DNA from: Kribbella aluminosa
GTDB taxonomy: Bacteria > Actinomycetota > Actinomycetes > Propionibacteriales > Kribbellaceae
DNA length: 64,000 bases
Reading direction: 5' to 3'
Assembly: GCF_017876295.1 (NCBI RefSeq)
Contig: NZ_JAGINT010000002.1
Span: 1,736,001-1,800,000, forward strand
Position 1 is the first letter of the stretch. Each line of letters opens with the position of its first letter. Below are positions 44,544-52,652 of this stretch, piece by piece. The notes beneath the pieces were generated by a model, which was not told where the DNA came from, ran no database searches, and saw nothing but the letters and a program-made list of their open reading frames with translations. A program made the position numbers and the translations under genes.

Positions 44544-45254
44544 TCAGCTCGACTGCCGTCGGATCAGGTGCGTGAAGTCGTACCGGTCGGCGCGGTACGT
44601 GGAGGTTGCGATCTCCACGACCTGCGAAGTAGTGTCACTGGTTATGCGCCTGACTTGGAGTGCGGGTGACTTTGCCGGCACCATCAGCCACCGGGCGATC
44701 GGGCGGTCGAGCGAGATCGCCCGCGTCCGCTGGATCGAGCTGGCCACCCGGATCCGGAAGTGCCGGCCGAACAAGTCGTACAGCGACCCCGTCAGGTCGG
44801 CGGTCAGGATGTCCGGCATCAACCGCAGTGGGACCCGGACCACCTCGTGGCACATGGGAATCCCGTCGGCCAGGCGGAGCCGCTCGATGCGGGCCAGCGG
44901 GGTGTTCGGTTCGAGCCCGAAGTCGCGGGCCTGGGCGTCGTCCGCCGGCTCCGCCGCCGCGTCGATCAAGCTCGAACTCGGGACCATGCCGCGGGTCCGC
45001 ATGTCCTCGGTGAATGACGTGAGGGACCGGTCCTTCGAAATTCGCGACTCGGCGACAAAAGTCCCGGTGCGTCCGACTCGGTAGATCAGTCCGTCATCGA
45101 GGAGTCCGCCGAGCGCCTGCCGCAAAGTCATCCTGCTGACCTCGAACCGTGCGGTCAGTTCGCGCTCGGTCGGCAATTGCGCGTGCGGAGGCAGCTGCGC
45201 GATGTCTTTCTCCAATTCGCGCCGTAAGAAGAGGTGTTTGGGAATGTCATTCAT
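44544..45254 (-). CDS. GntR family regulator, HutC subfamily (UTRA domain)
   Basis: A 236-residue regulator: an N-terminal winged helix with QLPTERELTARFEVSRMTLR near residue 26 and GLIYRVGRTGTFVAE near 55, then a UTRA effector domain (LARIERLRLADGIPMCHEVV near 123, ARWLMVPAKSPALQVRRITSD near 185). HutC members such as DasR and NagR respond to sugar phosphates or related metabolites. It is divergent from the FAD oxidoreductase gene and has a perfect palindrome in the shared 134-base region. It reads toward importer 4, 228 bases downstream. It is the likely repressor of both and of the secreted enzyme pair. Confidence 0.92.
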   Translation of the reverse strand: MNDIPKHLFLRRELEKDIAQLPPHAQLPTERELTARFEVSRMTLRQALGGLLDDGLIYRVGRTGTFVAESRISKDRSLTSFTEDMRTRGMVPSSSLIDAAAEPADDAQARDFGLEPNTPLARIERLRLADGIPMCHEVVRVPLRLMPDILTADLTGSLYDLFGRHFRIRVASSIQRTRAISLDRPIARWLMVPAKSPALQVRRITSDTTSQVVEIATSTYRADRYDFTHLIRRQSS

Positions 45255-45276
45255 CTCACCCGCCAGGCTACATGTC

Positions 45277-45306
45277 TTGACGCGGACGAGTGCAGCTGCC
45301 TAGCCT
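45277..45306 (+). promoter_or_regulatory. Candidate promoter of FAD oxidoreductase operon
   Basis: TTGACG and TAGCCT are separated by 18 bases. The GntR palindrome starts inside the -10 element, a classic repressor arrangement. Comparison with the 37.4 kb promoter suggests the -10 could instead be TAGnCT read together with its upstream TGC. Confidence 0.45.
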
Positions 45307-45321
45307 TGGTCTAGACCAAGG
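45304..45321. promoter_or_regulatory. Perfect 18-bp GntR/HutC-type operator
   Basis: CCTTGGTCTAGACCAAGG is a perfect palindrome between the GntR gene and the FAD oxidoreductase gene. Its core TGGTCTAGACCA is the same as that of DasR/NagR-type sites. It is the best of three copies in the window and probably mediates autoregulation. Confidence 0.85.
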
Positions 45322-45388
45322 TGATTGGGCTTCGGCACCTGTCGTGCCAGGCCCGTTCAGCACATCGTCACGGACGCAGGAGTCATCC

Positions 45389-47056
45389 ATGGTGCCGGGA
45401 TCCGACCGCTCCCTCGAAGCTGCTTCTGCTCATTCTCCAAGCTCTGCGGAGGAATCCGAGTGGCCGGAGATCCTGGTCGTGGGCGGCGGTCTTGGCGGCA
45501 TCGCCGCGGCCCTGGCGGCGGCCGAACTCGGCGCCCGCGTGCTGCTGACGGAGGAGTCGGCATGGCTCGGCGGCCAGTTGACTTCCCAAGGCGTGCCGCC
45601 CGACGAGAACGGCCTGATCGAGACGATCGGCGGCACCGGCACCTATCGCCGGCTTCGGCGGGGCATCCGTGCGTACTACCGGGATCACCAGAAATTGACC
45701 CAGGCGGCCGCCCGGTCCTCCTTCCTGAATCCCGGTAACGCCCACGTGAGCAGAATCGCCCACGAGCCTCGGGCCGCGTTGGCGGCCATCGATGAGTTGT
45801 GCGCCCCCCTGCTGGCCAGCGGTCGGATGCGGATCCGGCGTGGGTGGACGCCGGTCAGCGCGTCCAGCGAGGCCGACGCCGTCCGGTCCGTCACCTTCTC
45901 CACCGCGGACGGAGACCTGATCACGGTCGAGCCGAGCTATGTGCTGGATGCTACTGAGGACGGCGGTTTGCTCGACCTGGTCGGCTGCGAACACGTGCTC
46001 GGTTCCGAGGCACAGACCGACACCGGTGAGCCGCGTGCTCTGACGGGCGCCGCCGATCCCCTTGACCAACAAGCCATCACCTGGTGCCTCGCAGTCGAGC
46101 ATCGCCCCGGCGAACGTCATGAGATCGGCAAGCCGGCTGACTACGACATGTGGCGTGCCTACCGGCCCGACTTCTGGCCCGGGCCGCTGCTGTCCTTTAC
46201 CGGCTGCAACCCACACACGCCTCGAGAGGCGATCACCTGGCCGCTGTTCGCCGAGCCCGGCGGCTGGTCGCTGTGGACCTACCGCCGGATCCGCGACGGA
46301 TCCCTGCACGATCCGGCGACGAGCGACATCTCGATCCTGAACTGGCCGCAGAACGACTACTTCGTCGATCCGGTCGTGGGCGTCACCCCCGAACAGAGAG
46401 AAGCCAGGCTGGCCGCGGCGCGCAACCTGTCGCTGTCGCTGCTGTACTGGCTACAGACCGAGGCTCCCCGCAGCGACGGCGGCACCGGCTATCCAGAGCT
46501 CGCGCCCGCCGCGAACGTGTTCGGCACCGCCGACGGGCTGGCTCTCCGGCCGTACCTCCGGGAAGGACGGCGAATCCAGGCAGTCACCACTGTCGTCGAG
46601 CAGGACATTGCCTTCGACAGCCGGCCCGATGGACCGCTCCAGTTCGCGGACTCGGTCGGTGTCGGTCACTACCGGATCGACCTGCACCCGAGCACCGGCG
46701 GCCGCAATTATATCGATTTCGCGGCCCATCCGTTCCAGGTGCCACTCGGAGCGCTGATACCGATCCGGTTGCGGAACCTGTTGCCTGCGGCAAAGAACAT
46801 CGGGTCGACCCACATCACCAATGGTTGCTATCGCCTGCATCCGGTCGAGTGGACCATCGGCGAAGCGGCCGGAGCATTGGCCGCCTTCTGCCTGAGACAC
46901 AACGTCCAGCCCGGCCAGGTCCAGGCGACCGCCGCACTCACCGAACAGCTGCAAAGCATTCTCACCGACAAGTTCGATACCACGCTGCGCTGGCCGACGG
47001 ACTACACCGAGGGCTATATCGCCGGCGAGGTCGCCAAACGCCGAGAAAGAAGCTGA
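45389..47056 (+). CDS. FAD-dependent oxidoreductase (FAD_oxidored / xanthan-lyase-associated type)
   Basis: A 555-residue flavoprotein with AGGAG upstream of the ATG and no signal peptide. The dinucleotide loop VVGGGLGGIAAALAAAELG is near residue 30, followed by LTEESAWLGGQLTSQGVPPDEN near 53, a signature of the FAD_oxidored family that is often found next to polysaccharide-degradation genes. Further conserved pieces are VLDATEDGGLLDLVGCEHVLG near 188 and a C-terminal FAD segment NIGSTHITNGCYRLHPVEWTIGEA near 472. It probably oxidises a sugar-derived substrate in the cytoplasm. It is first in a tightly coupled trio under the perfect GntR operator. Confidence 0.85.
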   Translation: MVPGSDRSLEAASAHSPSSAEESEWPEILVVGGGLGGIAAALAAAELGARVLLTEESAWLGGQLTSQGVPPDENGLIETIGGTGTYRRLRRGIRAYYRDHQKLTQAAARSSFLNPGNAHVSRIAHEPRAALAAIDELCAPLLASGRMRIRRGWTPVSASSEADAVRSVTFSTADGDLITVEPSYVLDATEDGGLLDLVGCEHVLGSEAQTDTGEPRALTGAADPLDQQAITWCLAVEHRPGERHEIGKPADYDMWRAYRPDFWPGPLLSFTGCNPHTPREAITWPLFAEPGGWSLWTYRRIRDGSLHDPATSDISILNWPQNDYFVDPVVGVTPEQREARLAAARNLSLSLLYWLQTEAPRSDGGTGYPELAPAANVFGTADGLALRPYLREGRRIQAVTTVVEQDIAFDSRPDGPLQFADSVGVGHYRIDLHPSTGGRNYIDFAAHPFQVPLGALIPIRLRNLLPAAKNIGSTHITNGCYRLHPVEWTIGEAAGALAAFCLRHNVQPGQVQATAALTEQLQSILTDKFDTTLRWPTDYTEGYIAGEVAKRRERS

Positions 47057-48231
47057 TGATGACCCTCCCCATCGACCGTATCGACGATTCCGTCGGCCGC
47101 GCGATCCGCTGGCTGATCACCTTGCTGCCCGAGGAGGACGGCTCGGCCGGCATCTGGGAGCGACTGCGGATCGACCAGGACGATGCCGTCGTCCGGAGAG
47201 TCCGGCCCGACTGCACCGCGGAGACCGCGGCCCTGCTCGATGCTGCCGGGGCCGTACAGGAACGACCGGACTACGGGAAACTCGCGGGCTCGATGCGCGG
47301 CTGGCTTCAGTGCGTTCAACGGCCGGACGGCGGATTCCCCTTCTACGAGCTGACCCCGGCGCCCAACGGCACTGCCGACGATGGCGCCACCGCCGACCTG
47401 ATGTGGCCGAACGACAACGGCAAGGTGCTGGAACTGCTGTGCCTGGGCGACTATCCACGCGAGTCGACGACGCGGCTCGCGTCGTACCTGATCGACAATC
47501 AACGCGAAGACGGCTGGTTCAGCCTGGACGCCGTCGACTATCGGGGTCCGTGTTTCGTGTCCTGGCCGGTAGTAGGCCTGGCCCGCTACTACGCGAGCTC
47601 CGGCGACGAGCGAGCCGCTGCCGCCGTCACCAAGGCGATCGGCTACTTGAGATCTCTTCAGTGTGCCGACGGCCGGCTGAAGACGACGTACGAGATCAGC
47701 GGAACGGAGAACTGGCGACCGGTGTCGTCGGAGACCGCCGAGGCGCTGCGGGCCTTCGCGCTGGCTCATCGATTGGTGGGCCTCGACACGCGCGCCGAGA
47801 TCGCCGGCTGTCGGGAGTTTCTGACTCGCCTGACCACGGCCGAGGGGGCAATCCGCAACTGCGACGCAGCCAGCGTGGGCGCCTCGGAACAGGCGGATCC
47901 GGCACTCACCGATCTCGTCTACACCTGCGGGTACGCTCTGCACGGCTGGCTCGATGCCTGGCGGGCGACCGGCGAGCGAAGCGATCTCGCCGCAGCGGTC
48001 AGCCTCGGCGAGTTCTTGATCTCGATCCAGGTCGATGATCCGTCGGTGGCGTGGGACGGCGCCTGGCGTGGCTCGTACGACGTCGATCAGCGGACCTGGC
48101 GAGGACGTGCCAACCAGTCGAACCCGATCGACGAGGGTGGCGAGTTCTCGGTCTACACCGGCTGGACCACCGCCACGATCGCGACCGGTTTGCTCCGGAT
48201 CCGGAACGAGCTCGCCCGGGCCCCTCGATGA
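47056..48231 (+). CDS. Alpha/alpha-toroid protein (terpenoid cyclase/prenyltransferase-like fold), unknown function
   Basis: A 391-residue cytoplasmic protein whose start shares a base with the oxidoreductase stop (TGATG) and whose stop overlaps the next gene (ATGA). It has repeated helical pairs with QxxDG turns: WLQCVQRPDGGFPFYE near 88, YLIDNQREDGWFSLDAVDY near 145 and YLRSLQCADGRLKTTY near 200, as in alpha/alpha toroids. The DXDD or DCTAE motifs of terpene cyclases are not convincing, and the context is sugar catabolism, so it may be a sugar-active toroid (epimerase, glycosidase or lyase) instead. Function not recognised. Confidence 0.72.
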   Translation: MMTLPIDRIDDSVGRAIRWLITLLPEEDGSAGIWERLRIDQDDAVVRRVRPDCTAETAALLDAAGAVQERPDYGKLAGSMRGWLQCVQRPDGGFPFYELTPAPNGTADDGATADLMWPNDNGKVLELLCLGDYPRESTTRLASYLIDNQREDGWFSLDAVDYRGPCFVSWPVVGLARYYASSGDERAAAAVTKAIGYLRSLQCADGRLKTTYEISGTENWRPVSSETAEALRAFALAHRLVGLDTRAEIAGCREFLTRLTTAEGAIRNCDAASVGASEQADPALTDLVYTCGYALHGWLDAWRATGERSDLAAAVSLGEFLISIQVDDPSVAWDGAWRGSYDVDQRTWRGRANQSNPIDEGGEFSVYTGWTTATIATGLLRIRNELARAPR

Positions 48232-48920
48232 TCGCAACCCCGGCCGGCTTCGATCCGCCTTCGGACCCGATGGATGGCGTACGGTCGCTGTTCGGGTCTC
48301 CCGACCCGGTGACGTGGCTCTTTACCGGGGACAGCGTGACCCAGGGCTCCGCCTATCTGCACGGCCATCGCGACTACACCCAGCTCTTCGCGGAACGCGT
48401 ACGGGTCGAGCTCAAGCGCTCGGCCGATGCCGTGATCAACACCGCGGTCGGCGGCCGTACGATCGCCGCGGTCGCAGCCGACGCCGATCGCGCGATTCTC
48501 CGCTATCGACCGGATGTGGTGATCTTCGGGGCCGGCCTCAACGACTCCCGCGGTGGGGCCGAGGGTGTGGCGTCCTTCGTCGACACCTACCGCGACCTGT
48601 GCCGGCAGGTGGGTGCGGCCGGCGCCAGAATCGTCCTCCAGACACCGAATGGCTTCCTGCCCTCGGCAGCCGATTTCATCGTCGATCATCTCGCCTCGTA
48701 CACCGAGGCGATCCGGGCGCTGGCCGTTGAACTGGCGCTTCCGCTGATCGATCACGCCGAGGTGTGGGCGACCGCCACCGACGAGGCGGTGCCGGACGAG
48801 TGGATCGGCAGTGGCTGCCATCCGAACCACTTCGGCCATCGCGTGATGGCGAACGCCGTCTTGCGGAGCCTCGGCATCTTCGACCCGGACTCGGCGACCT
48901 GCCGACTCTACATTCCCTGA
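48228..48920 (+). CDS. SGNH/GDSL-type hydrolase
   Basis: A 230-residue esterase-like protein without a signal peptide. Block I is TGDSVTQG with the nucleophile at Ser36, the glycine block is VGGRTI, the asparagine block is IFGAGLNDSRGG near 107, and the catalytic histidine is in GSGCHPNHFGH near 200. The aspartate usually three residues before that histidine is replaced (SGCH in place of DxxH), so the triad may be incomplete or different. It would remove acyl groups from sugars. It is coupled to the toroid gene, and its last 13 bases overlap the convergent Gfo/Idh/MocA gene. Confidence 0.87.
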   Translation: MIATPAGFDPPSDPMDGVRSLFGSPDPVTWLFTGDSVTQGSAYLHGHRDYTQLFAERVRVELKRSADAVINTAVGGRTIAAVAADADRAILRYRPDVVIFGAGLNDSRGGAEGVASFVDTYRDLCRQVGAAGARIVLQTPNGFLPSAADFIVDHLASYTEAIRALAVELALPLIDHAEVWATATDEAVPDEWIGSGCHPNHFGHRVMANAVLRSLGIFDPDSATCRLYIP

Positions 48921-49921
48921 GCAGGCCGGTGGCCGGCGGCGGAGCGATAGATTCCATCGAGGACGGCGACGGTCGCGACTCCGTCGTCGGCTGTGATCAT
49001 CGGTTCGGTGCCCGCGATCAGGGCTCGGAGCACGTCGGCCCATTGGGCGACATGGCCGGCGATGCCGATGGCTCTTGGATCCGAGGCGCCGCTGGGCGGC
49101 ACCTCGATCTCGGTAGGACGCGGCGCGGTCGGGAAGTCCCACCGGCTGATGCCCGACTGGGTGAGGTGGACCGAGCCGGTGGTCGTCCAGATCGACAGTT
49201 CGGACGGCTCGCCCACGCGTGTGGCGGTGGTGGTGGCGATGACGCCGAGCGCGCCATTGGCAAAGCGGATTGCGGCGACCGCGGTGTCCTCGGCCGCGAT
49301 GTCGTGGCCAAGTGTCGCCGTATGCCCGGCCACCGCGACGGCACCACCGAACAGCCAACAGAGCAGGTCGGCATTGTGCAGACCCTGGTTCATCAGGGAT
49401 CCGCCGCCGCCGTCGGCATCGGCTCGCCAGTCAGCCTCCGCGTAGTACTCGTCAGAGCGGTGCCAATGGACGAACGTCTCGCCGAGGACGACACGACCGA
49501 GTCGCCCTGACGCGATGGCCGCCTTGAGCTCGAGGTTCAGCGGCTCGAACCGCCGTTGGGCGACCGGGCTGACGATCAGGCCGGCGGCGGCGGCCTGATC
49601 GCGTACGCGTTCGGCGTCCGCCGTGGTCAGCGCCATCGGCTTCTCGACCACCACGTGCTTGCCGGCACGCAGTGCAGCCGACGTGTGCTCGGCGTGCAAC
49701 GCACTCGGCGAGCACACCGCCAGCACGTCGATGCTCTGGTCGGCGATCAGCTCGCCGGCCGCCAGACGTCGCGCATCGGGCCACCCGAACTCAGCGGCCG
49801 ACTGTCCCGATCCGCTGAACGCCTCCAGCGACACCTCGGTACCCGAATCTGCCAGGGCGGCCAGCGCCTGCGCATGAGTCGCCCCGATTCCACCCAGCCC
49901 GAGGATGCCGATCCTGATCAT
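48908..49921 (-). CDS. Gfo/Idh/MocA family oxidoreductase (copy 2)
   Basis: A 337-residue NAD(P)-dependent dehydrogenase with IRIGILGLGGIGATHAQAL at the N-terminus, KHVVVEKPMALT near 90 carrying the catalytic lysine, and GGGSLMNQGLHNADLLCWLFG near 170 with the conserved histidine. The ATG shares a base with the stop of the preceding gene (TGATG); a GTG one codon earlier is possible. It is last of three consecutive, coupled family members. Confidence 0.92.
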   Translation of the reverse strand: MIRIGILGLGGIGATHAQALAALADSGTEVSLEAFSGSGQSAAEFGWPDARRLAAGELIADQSIDVLAVCSPSALHAEHTSAALRAGKHVVVEKPMALTTADAERVRDQAAAAGLIVSPVAQRRFEPLNLELKAAIASGRLGRVVLGETFVHWHRSDEYYAEADWRADADGGGGSLMNQGLHNADLLCWLFGGAVAVAGHTATLGHDIAAEDTAVAAIRFANGALGVIATTTATRVGEPSELSIWTTTGSVHLTQSGISRWDFPTAPRPTEIEVPPSGASDPRAIGIAGHVAQWADVLRALIAGTEPMITADDGVATVAVLDGIYRSAAGHRPAQGM

Positions 49922-50985
49922 CACGGGAAGTTCGACAGCCGCCGTGCAGTCTCCATCACGTCGACCACTCGACGTACGCTCCTCATCGTGACGAATGGTT
50001 CGGCCTTGTTGCGAATGGTGTCGTAGAGCAGCTCGTAGTATTGATCTGTCCGGCGATCCTCAGGATCGACCGTGACCGTGGTCTCCTCCCAGTCCAGCGC
50101 CTCAGAGGCTGGGTAGGCGCGGCCATCGGGCGCGGTGTCCTTGGCTTCGCGGACCGGAAGGCCGGACAAGTCGGTACGGCGGACGTGCAGCAGCTGCGCC
50201 GTACCGGTGATCGTGCCGAGAGTTCCGGCAACGAACCAAGGTTCCTGCGGGCTGGCGATCGCCATGCTGGACTCGAGATCGATCACCGGCCCGTGATCGG
50301 GCCGAATGGTCAGTTTGACGTGGTCCTCGGCATCACCGGCGCTGATCGTGTGCCGGAGATCGGCGAAGATCTGCAACTCGGCGTCCGGCACCAGCGTCAT
50401 GAGCTGATCGAGGAAGTGCAGCGCGGTGTTCGGCAGTTCACCGCCGCCCATCCGCCGGAGCGTCTGCCAGTCGTCCCGGCGGGAGTAGCGATGCGTCGTA
50501 CGACGGATCAGCAGCGGCTCGCCGATCCGGCCGGAGTCGATGATGTCGCGGATGGCCAGGAAGGACGGCTCGAGGCGCTGGTTCTGGAAGGCTGTGACGA
50601 CGCGCTCGGCTTCGGCGGCCAGCTCGACCAGTCGGTCGACGTCCTCCACGGTCGTCGCGATCGGCTTCTCCACCACGACGTGCTTGCCGGCCGCCAGCGC
50701 TGCCGAGGCCACGGATACATGGGTGTGTGACGGCGTGGCCACGGTGACCACGTCCACCGCCGGATCGGCGAGCAGTTGGGACGGCTCGGCGTAGGTTTCG
50801 CAACCGAAACGAGCGGCCGCCTCCTCTCGGCGGCCGGCATCCGGGTCGGCCACGGCCACGATCTGGAACAGCTCCGGCAGCCGCGCGATGCCTGCGGCGT
50901 GGATGTCCCAGCCGCTGCGGCCAAGTCCGACGATACCGATCTTGATCTTGTCTTCGAGCACGCCTGTGCTCGGGTCGTTCGGCAT
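49921..50985 (-). CDS. Gfo/Idh/MocA family oxidoreductase (copy 3)
   Basis: A 354-residue family member with IKIGIVGLGRSGWDIHAAGI near residue 14, KHVVVEKPIATT near 95, and GGGELPNTALHFLDQLMTLV near 180. An AAGGAG lies inside the end of the preceding gene and the ATG shares one base with its stop. The C-terminal domain differs from copies 2 and 4, so the three are not recent duplicates and probably act on different substrates or steps. Confidence 0.92.
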   Translation of the reverse strand: MPNDPSTGVLEDKIKIGIVGLGRSGWDIHAAGIARLPELFQIVAVADPDAGRREEAAARFGCETYAEPSQLLADPAVDVVTVATPSHTHVSVASAALAAGKHVVVEKPIATTVEDVDRLVELAAEAERVVTAFQNQRLEPSFLAIRDIIDSGRIGEPLLIRRTTHRYSRRDDWQTLRRMGGGELPNTALHFLDQLMTLVPDAELQIFADLRHTISAGDAEDHVKLTIRPDHGPVIDLESSMAIASPQEPWFVAGTLGTITGTAQLLHVRRTDLSGLPVREAKDTAPDGRAYPASEALDWEETTVTVDPEDRRTDQYYELLYDTIRNKAEPFVTMRSVRRVVDVMETARRLSNFP

Positions 50986-51857
50986 CAGCTGAGCTCCTTG
51001 GCCTGCTGCAGTTGTGCACGGATTCGTTCGGTCACCGCGATCGGCGTGACGAGGCTGAGCCCGTCGGTCTGCGGTACTTCGCCGCCGACGACGGCCATGA
51101 ATCGGGTCAGCAGGGGAAGGTTGTAGTCCGCGCCGAGGGTCAGATCGCGCGCCCCGGACCCGTGCCGTCCGACCACCTCCGCGTGAAACGGAACCTGACC
51201 GTGCTCGTCCGGAACGACGAACCGCATGGTGACCAGGACGCCGCCGACCGAGGTCGTCGCGACGATTGCCGACGGCTCCTGGTGAACCGTCAGCCGCTCG
51301 AGATCGGGGAGCTGGTCCGCGGCTCCGGCAAGCAGCAGCGCGGTTTCCACGGTGTGGATGCCGTAGAAGAAGATCCCCGAATACGGGCTGTCCGGGTCCG
51401 CTGGGCCGGTCACGGAGACCGCTTGTAACGGCCCCACCTGGTCGGTGAGCGCGGTCAGCTCGGAGATCTCCGGTGTGAATCTCACAGCCGAGGCGGACAG
51501 CAGTTGAGCCCCTGCTCTGGCGCTTCCAGCCACCAGCGCTTCTGCTTCGGCGGTTGTCGTGGCCAGCGGCTTGTCGATCAGTACCGGGATGCCCGCTTGC
51601 AGCAACGGCTCAGCTTGCTGTGGATGCAAGGCGCCGTCCCGGCTGCAGACAATGGCCGCGTCGACCACGCCGGCGAGATCTTTCGGGCTGTCGAGAACCT
51701 CGAGTGGTCCGCGAGAGCGGAGCTGGTCGACGCGGTCCGCGTCGCCACGGACGATCGCGGTGACGCGTGCGCCCGGGAAGCGCTGCTCCTCGTTCAGGTG
51801 CCGAAGGAAATGATCGGTATGGCTGTTTTCGATGCCGATGATGCCGACGCGGCACAT
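50985..51857 (-). CDS. Gfo/Idh/MocA family oxidoreductase (copy 4, short)
   Basis: A 290-residue member with AAAGGAG upstream of the ATG. The N-terminal MCRVGIIGIENSHTDHFLRHL lacks the classical GxGxxG loop and instead has GIENSH, a variant seen in one branch of the family. IPVLIDKPLATT near 90 keeps the lysine-proline motif. IFFYGIHTVETALLL near 160 keeps a histidine. It opens the three-gene run and is about 50 residues shorter than the others. Cofactor binding may differ. Confidence 0.86.
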   Translation of the reverse strand: MCRVGIIGIENSHTDHFLRHLNEEQRFPGARVTAIVRGDADRVDQLRSRGPLEVLDSPKDLAGVVDAAIVCSRDGALHPQQAEPLLQAGIPVLIDKPLATTTAEAEALVAGSARAGAQLLSASAVRFTPEISELTALTDQVGPLQAVSVTGPADPDSPYSGIFFYGIHTVETALLLAGAADQLPDLERLTVHQEPSAIVATTSVGGVLVTMRFVVPDEHGQVPFHAEVVGRHGSGARDLTLGADYNLPLLTRFMAVVGGEVPQTDGLSLVTPIAVTERIRAQLQQAKELS

Positions 51858-51901
51858 GGCGACTCCTTTGAGCAGGTCGATTGCCGGAAACGCTGACAGG
51901 A

Positions 51902-52456
51902 TCAGTTGGCGGTGGCGGCGCGGGCCCGGTAGGCGGCGGCGTGCAGGCGGTTGCCGCAGGCCTGGCTGTCGCAGTAGAGGCGGGACCGGTTCTTCGATCG
52001 GTCGATGAACACCGTGCCGCAGTCAGGGGCAACGCATTCCTTCAGGCGGTCGGCTTCGCCCGCCTCGAACATCAGACACAGCACCATGGCGCAGTCGGCC
52101 ACCAGGTGATCGGCCAGCGAGGTGTACGGCTGAAAGTAATGTACGTGGAGGGGTAGCCCGTCGTGCTCCACGAGCCGCGGGTGGATGTCGGCGCCGCTCA
52201 GCAGCTCGTTGACGATGCTGATCTTGGCTTGCCTGTCAGGCGCGATGAAGACTGCCCGCAGTCGAGCACGGAATTTGTGCAGCGATTCCACGTCCGCCTT
52301 CGTCGGTGCGGCCGACTCCGTCACGATCCAGGTCGTCATCAGGCCTTTGAGATCCGTCACGTCCTGTATCAGTTCTGGCTGGTCGCCGTGTGGCATCGAG
52401 TTGGCCAGATCGACGATTACCTGTTGCACGCGAAGTCTGTCGGATTTGGTAGCCAC
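51902..52456 (-). CDS. CGNR zinc finger protein (copy 2)
   Basis: A 184-residue paralogue of the protein at 31011-31559, starting at GTG. It has the same two-part structure, with the zinc-binding CVAPDCGTVFIDRSKNRSR and LYCDSQACGNRLHAAAYRAR near residues 140-175. It precedes the triple Gfo/Idh/MocA run by 44 bases on the same strand, so it may head that operon and regulate it. Upstream, ATCAT and ATGAT flank the start region as a weak inverted repeat. Confidence 0.88.
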   Translation of the reverse strand: MATKSDRLRVQQVIVDLANSMPHGDQPELIQDVTDLKGLMTTWIVTESAAPTKADVESLHKFRARLRAVFIAPDRQAKISIVNELLSGADIHPRLVEHDGLPLHVHYFQPYTSLADHLVADCAMVLCLMFEAGEADRLKECVAPDCGTVFIDRSKNRSRLYCDSQACGNRLHAAAYRARAATAN

Positions 52457-52652
52457 ATCATGAGTTTAGCTATGATCACTCCTGACTGCAAAGGTGCTGA
52501 GACGACGATCACCCAGGCTTAACACTCTCCGTCCAACGCACCGAAACCCTTGACAGTGCGGGATCTCGGGGCTTGGATCGACGTCATCAGTAAACGGCTA
52601 GCGATCCTTACGCTGCCGCCTTCCGCGGGGGCCGCGAGGCAGGAATCCGTGG

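Noticed and set aside
46150-47055. Possible long N-terminal extension of the toroid protein
   Set aside because: The extension is an out-of-frame reading of the FAD oxidoreductase gene; the coupled ATG at 47056 is the credible start.
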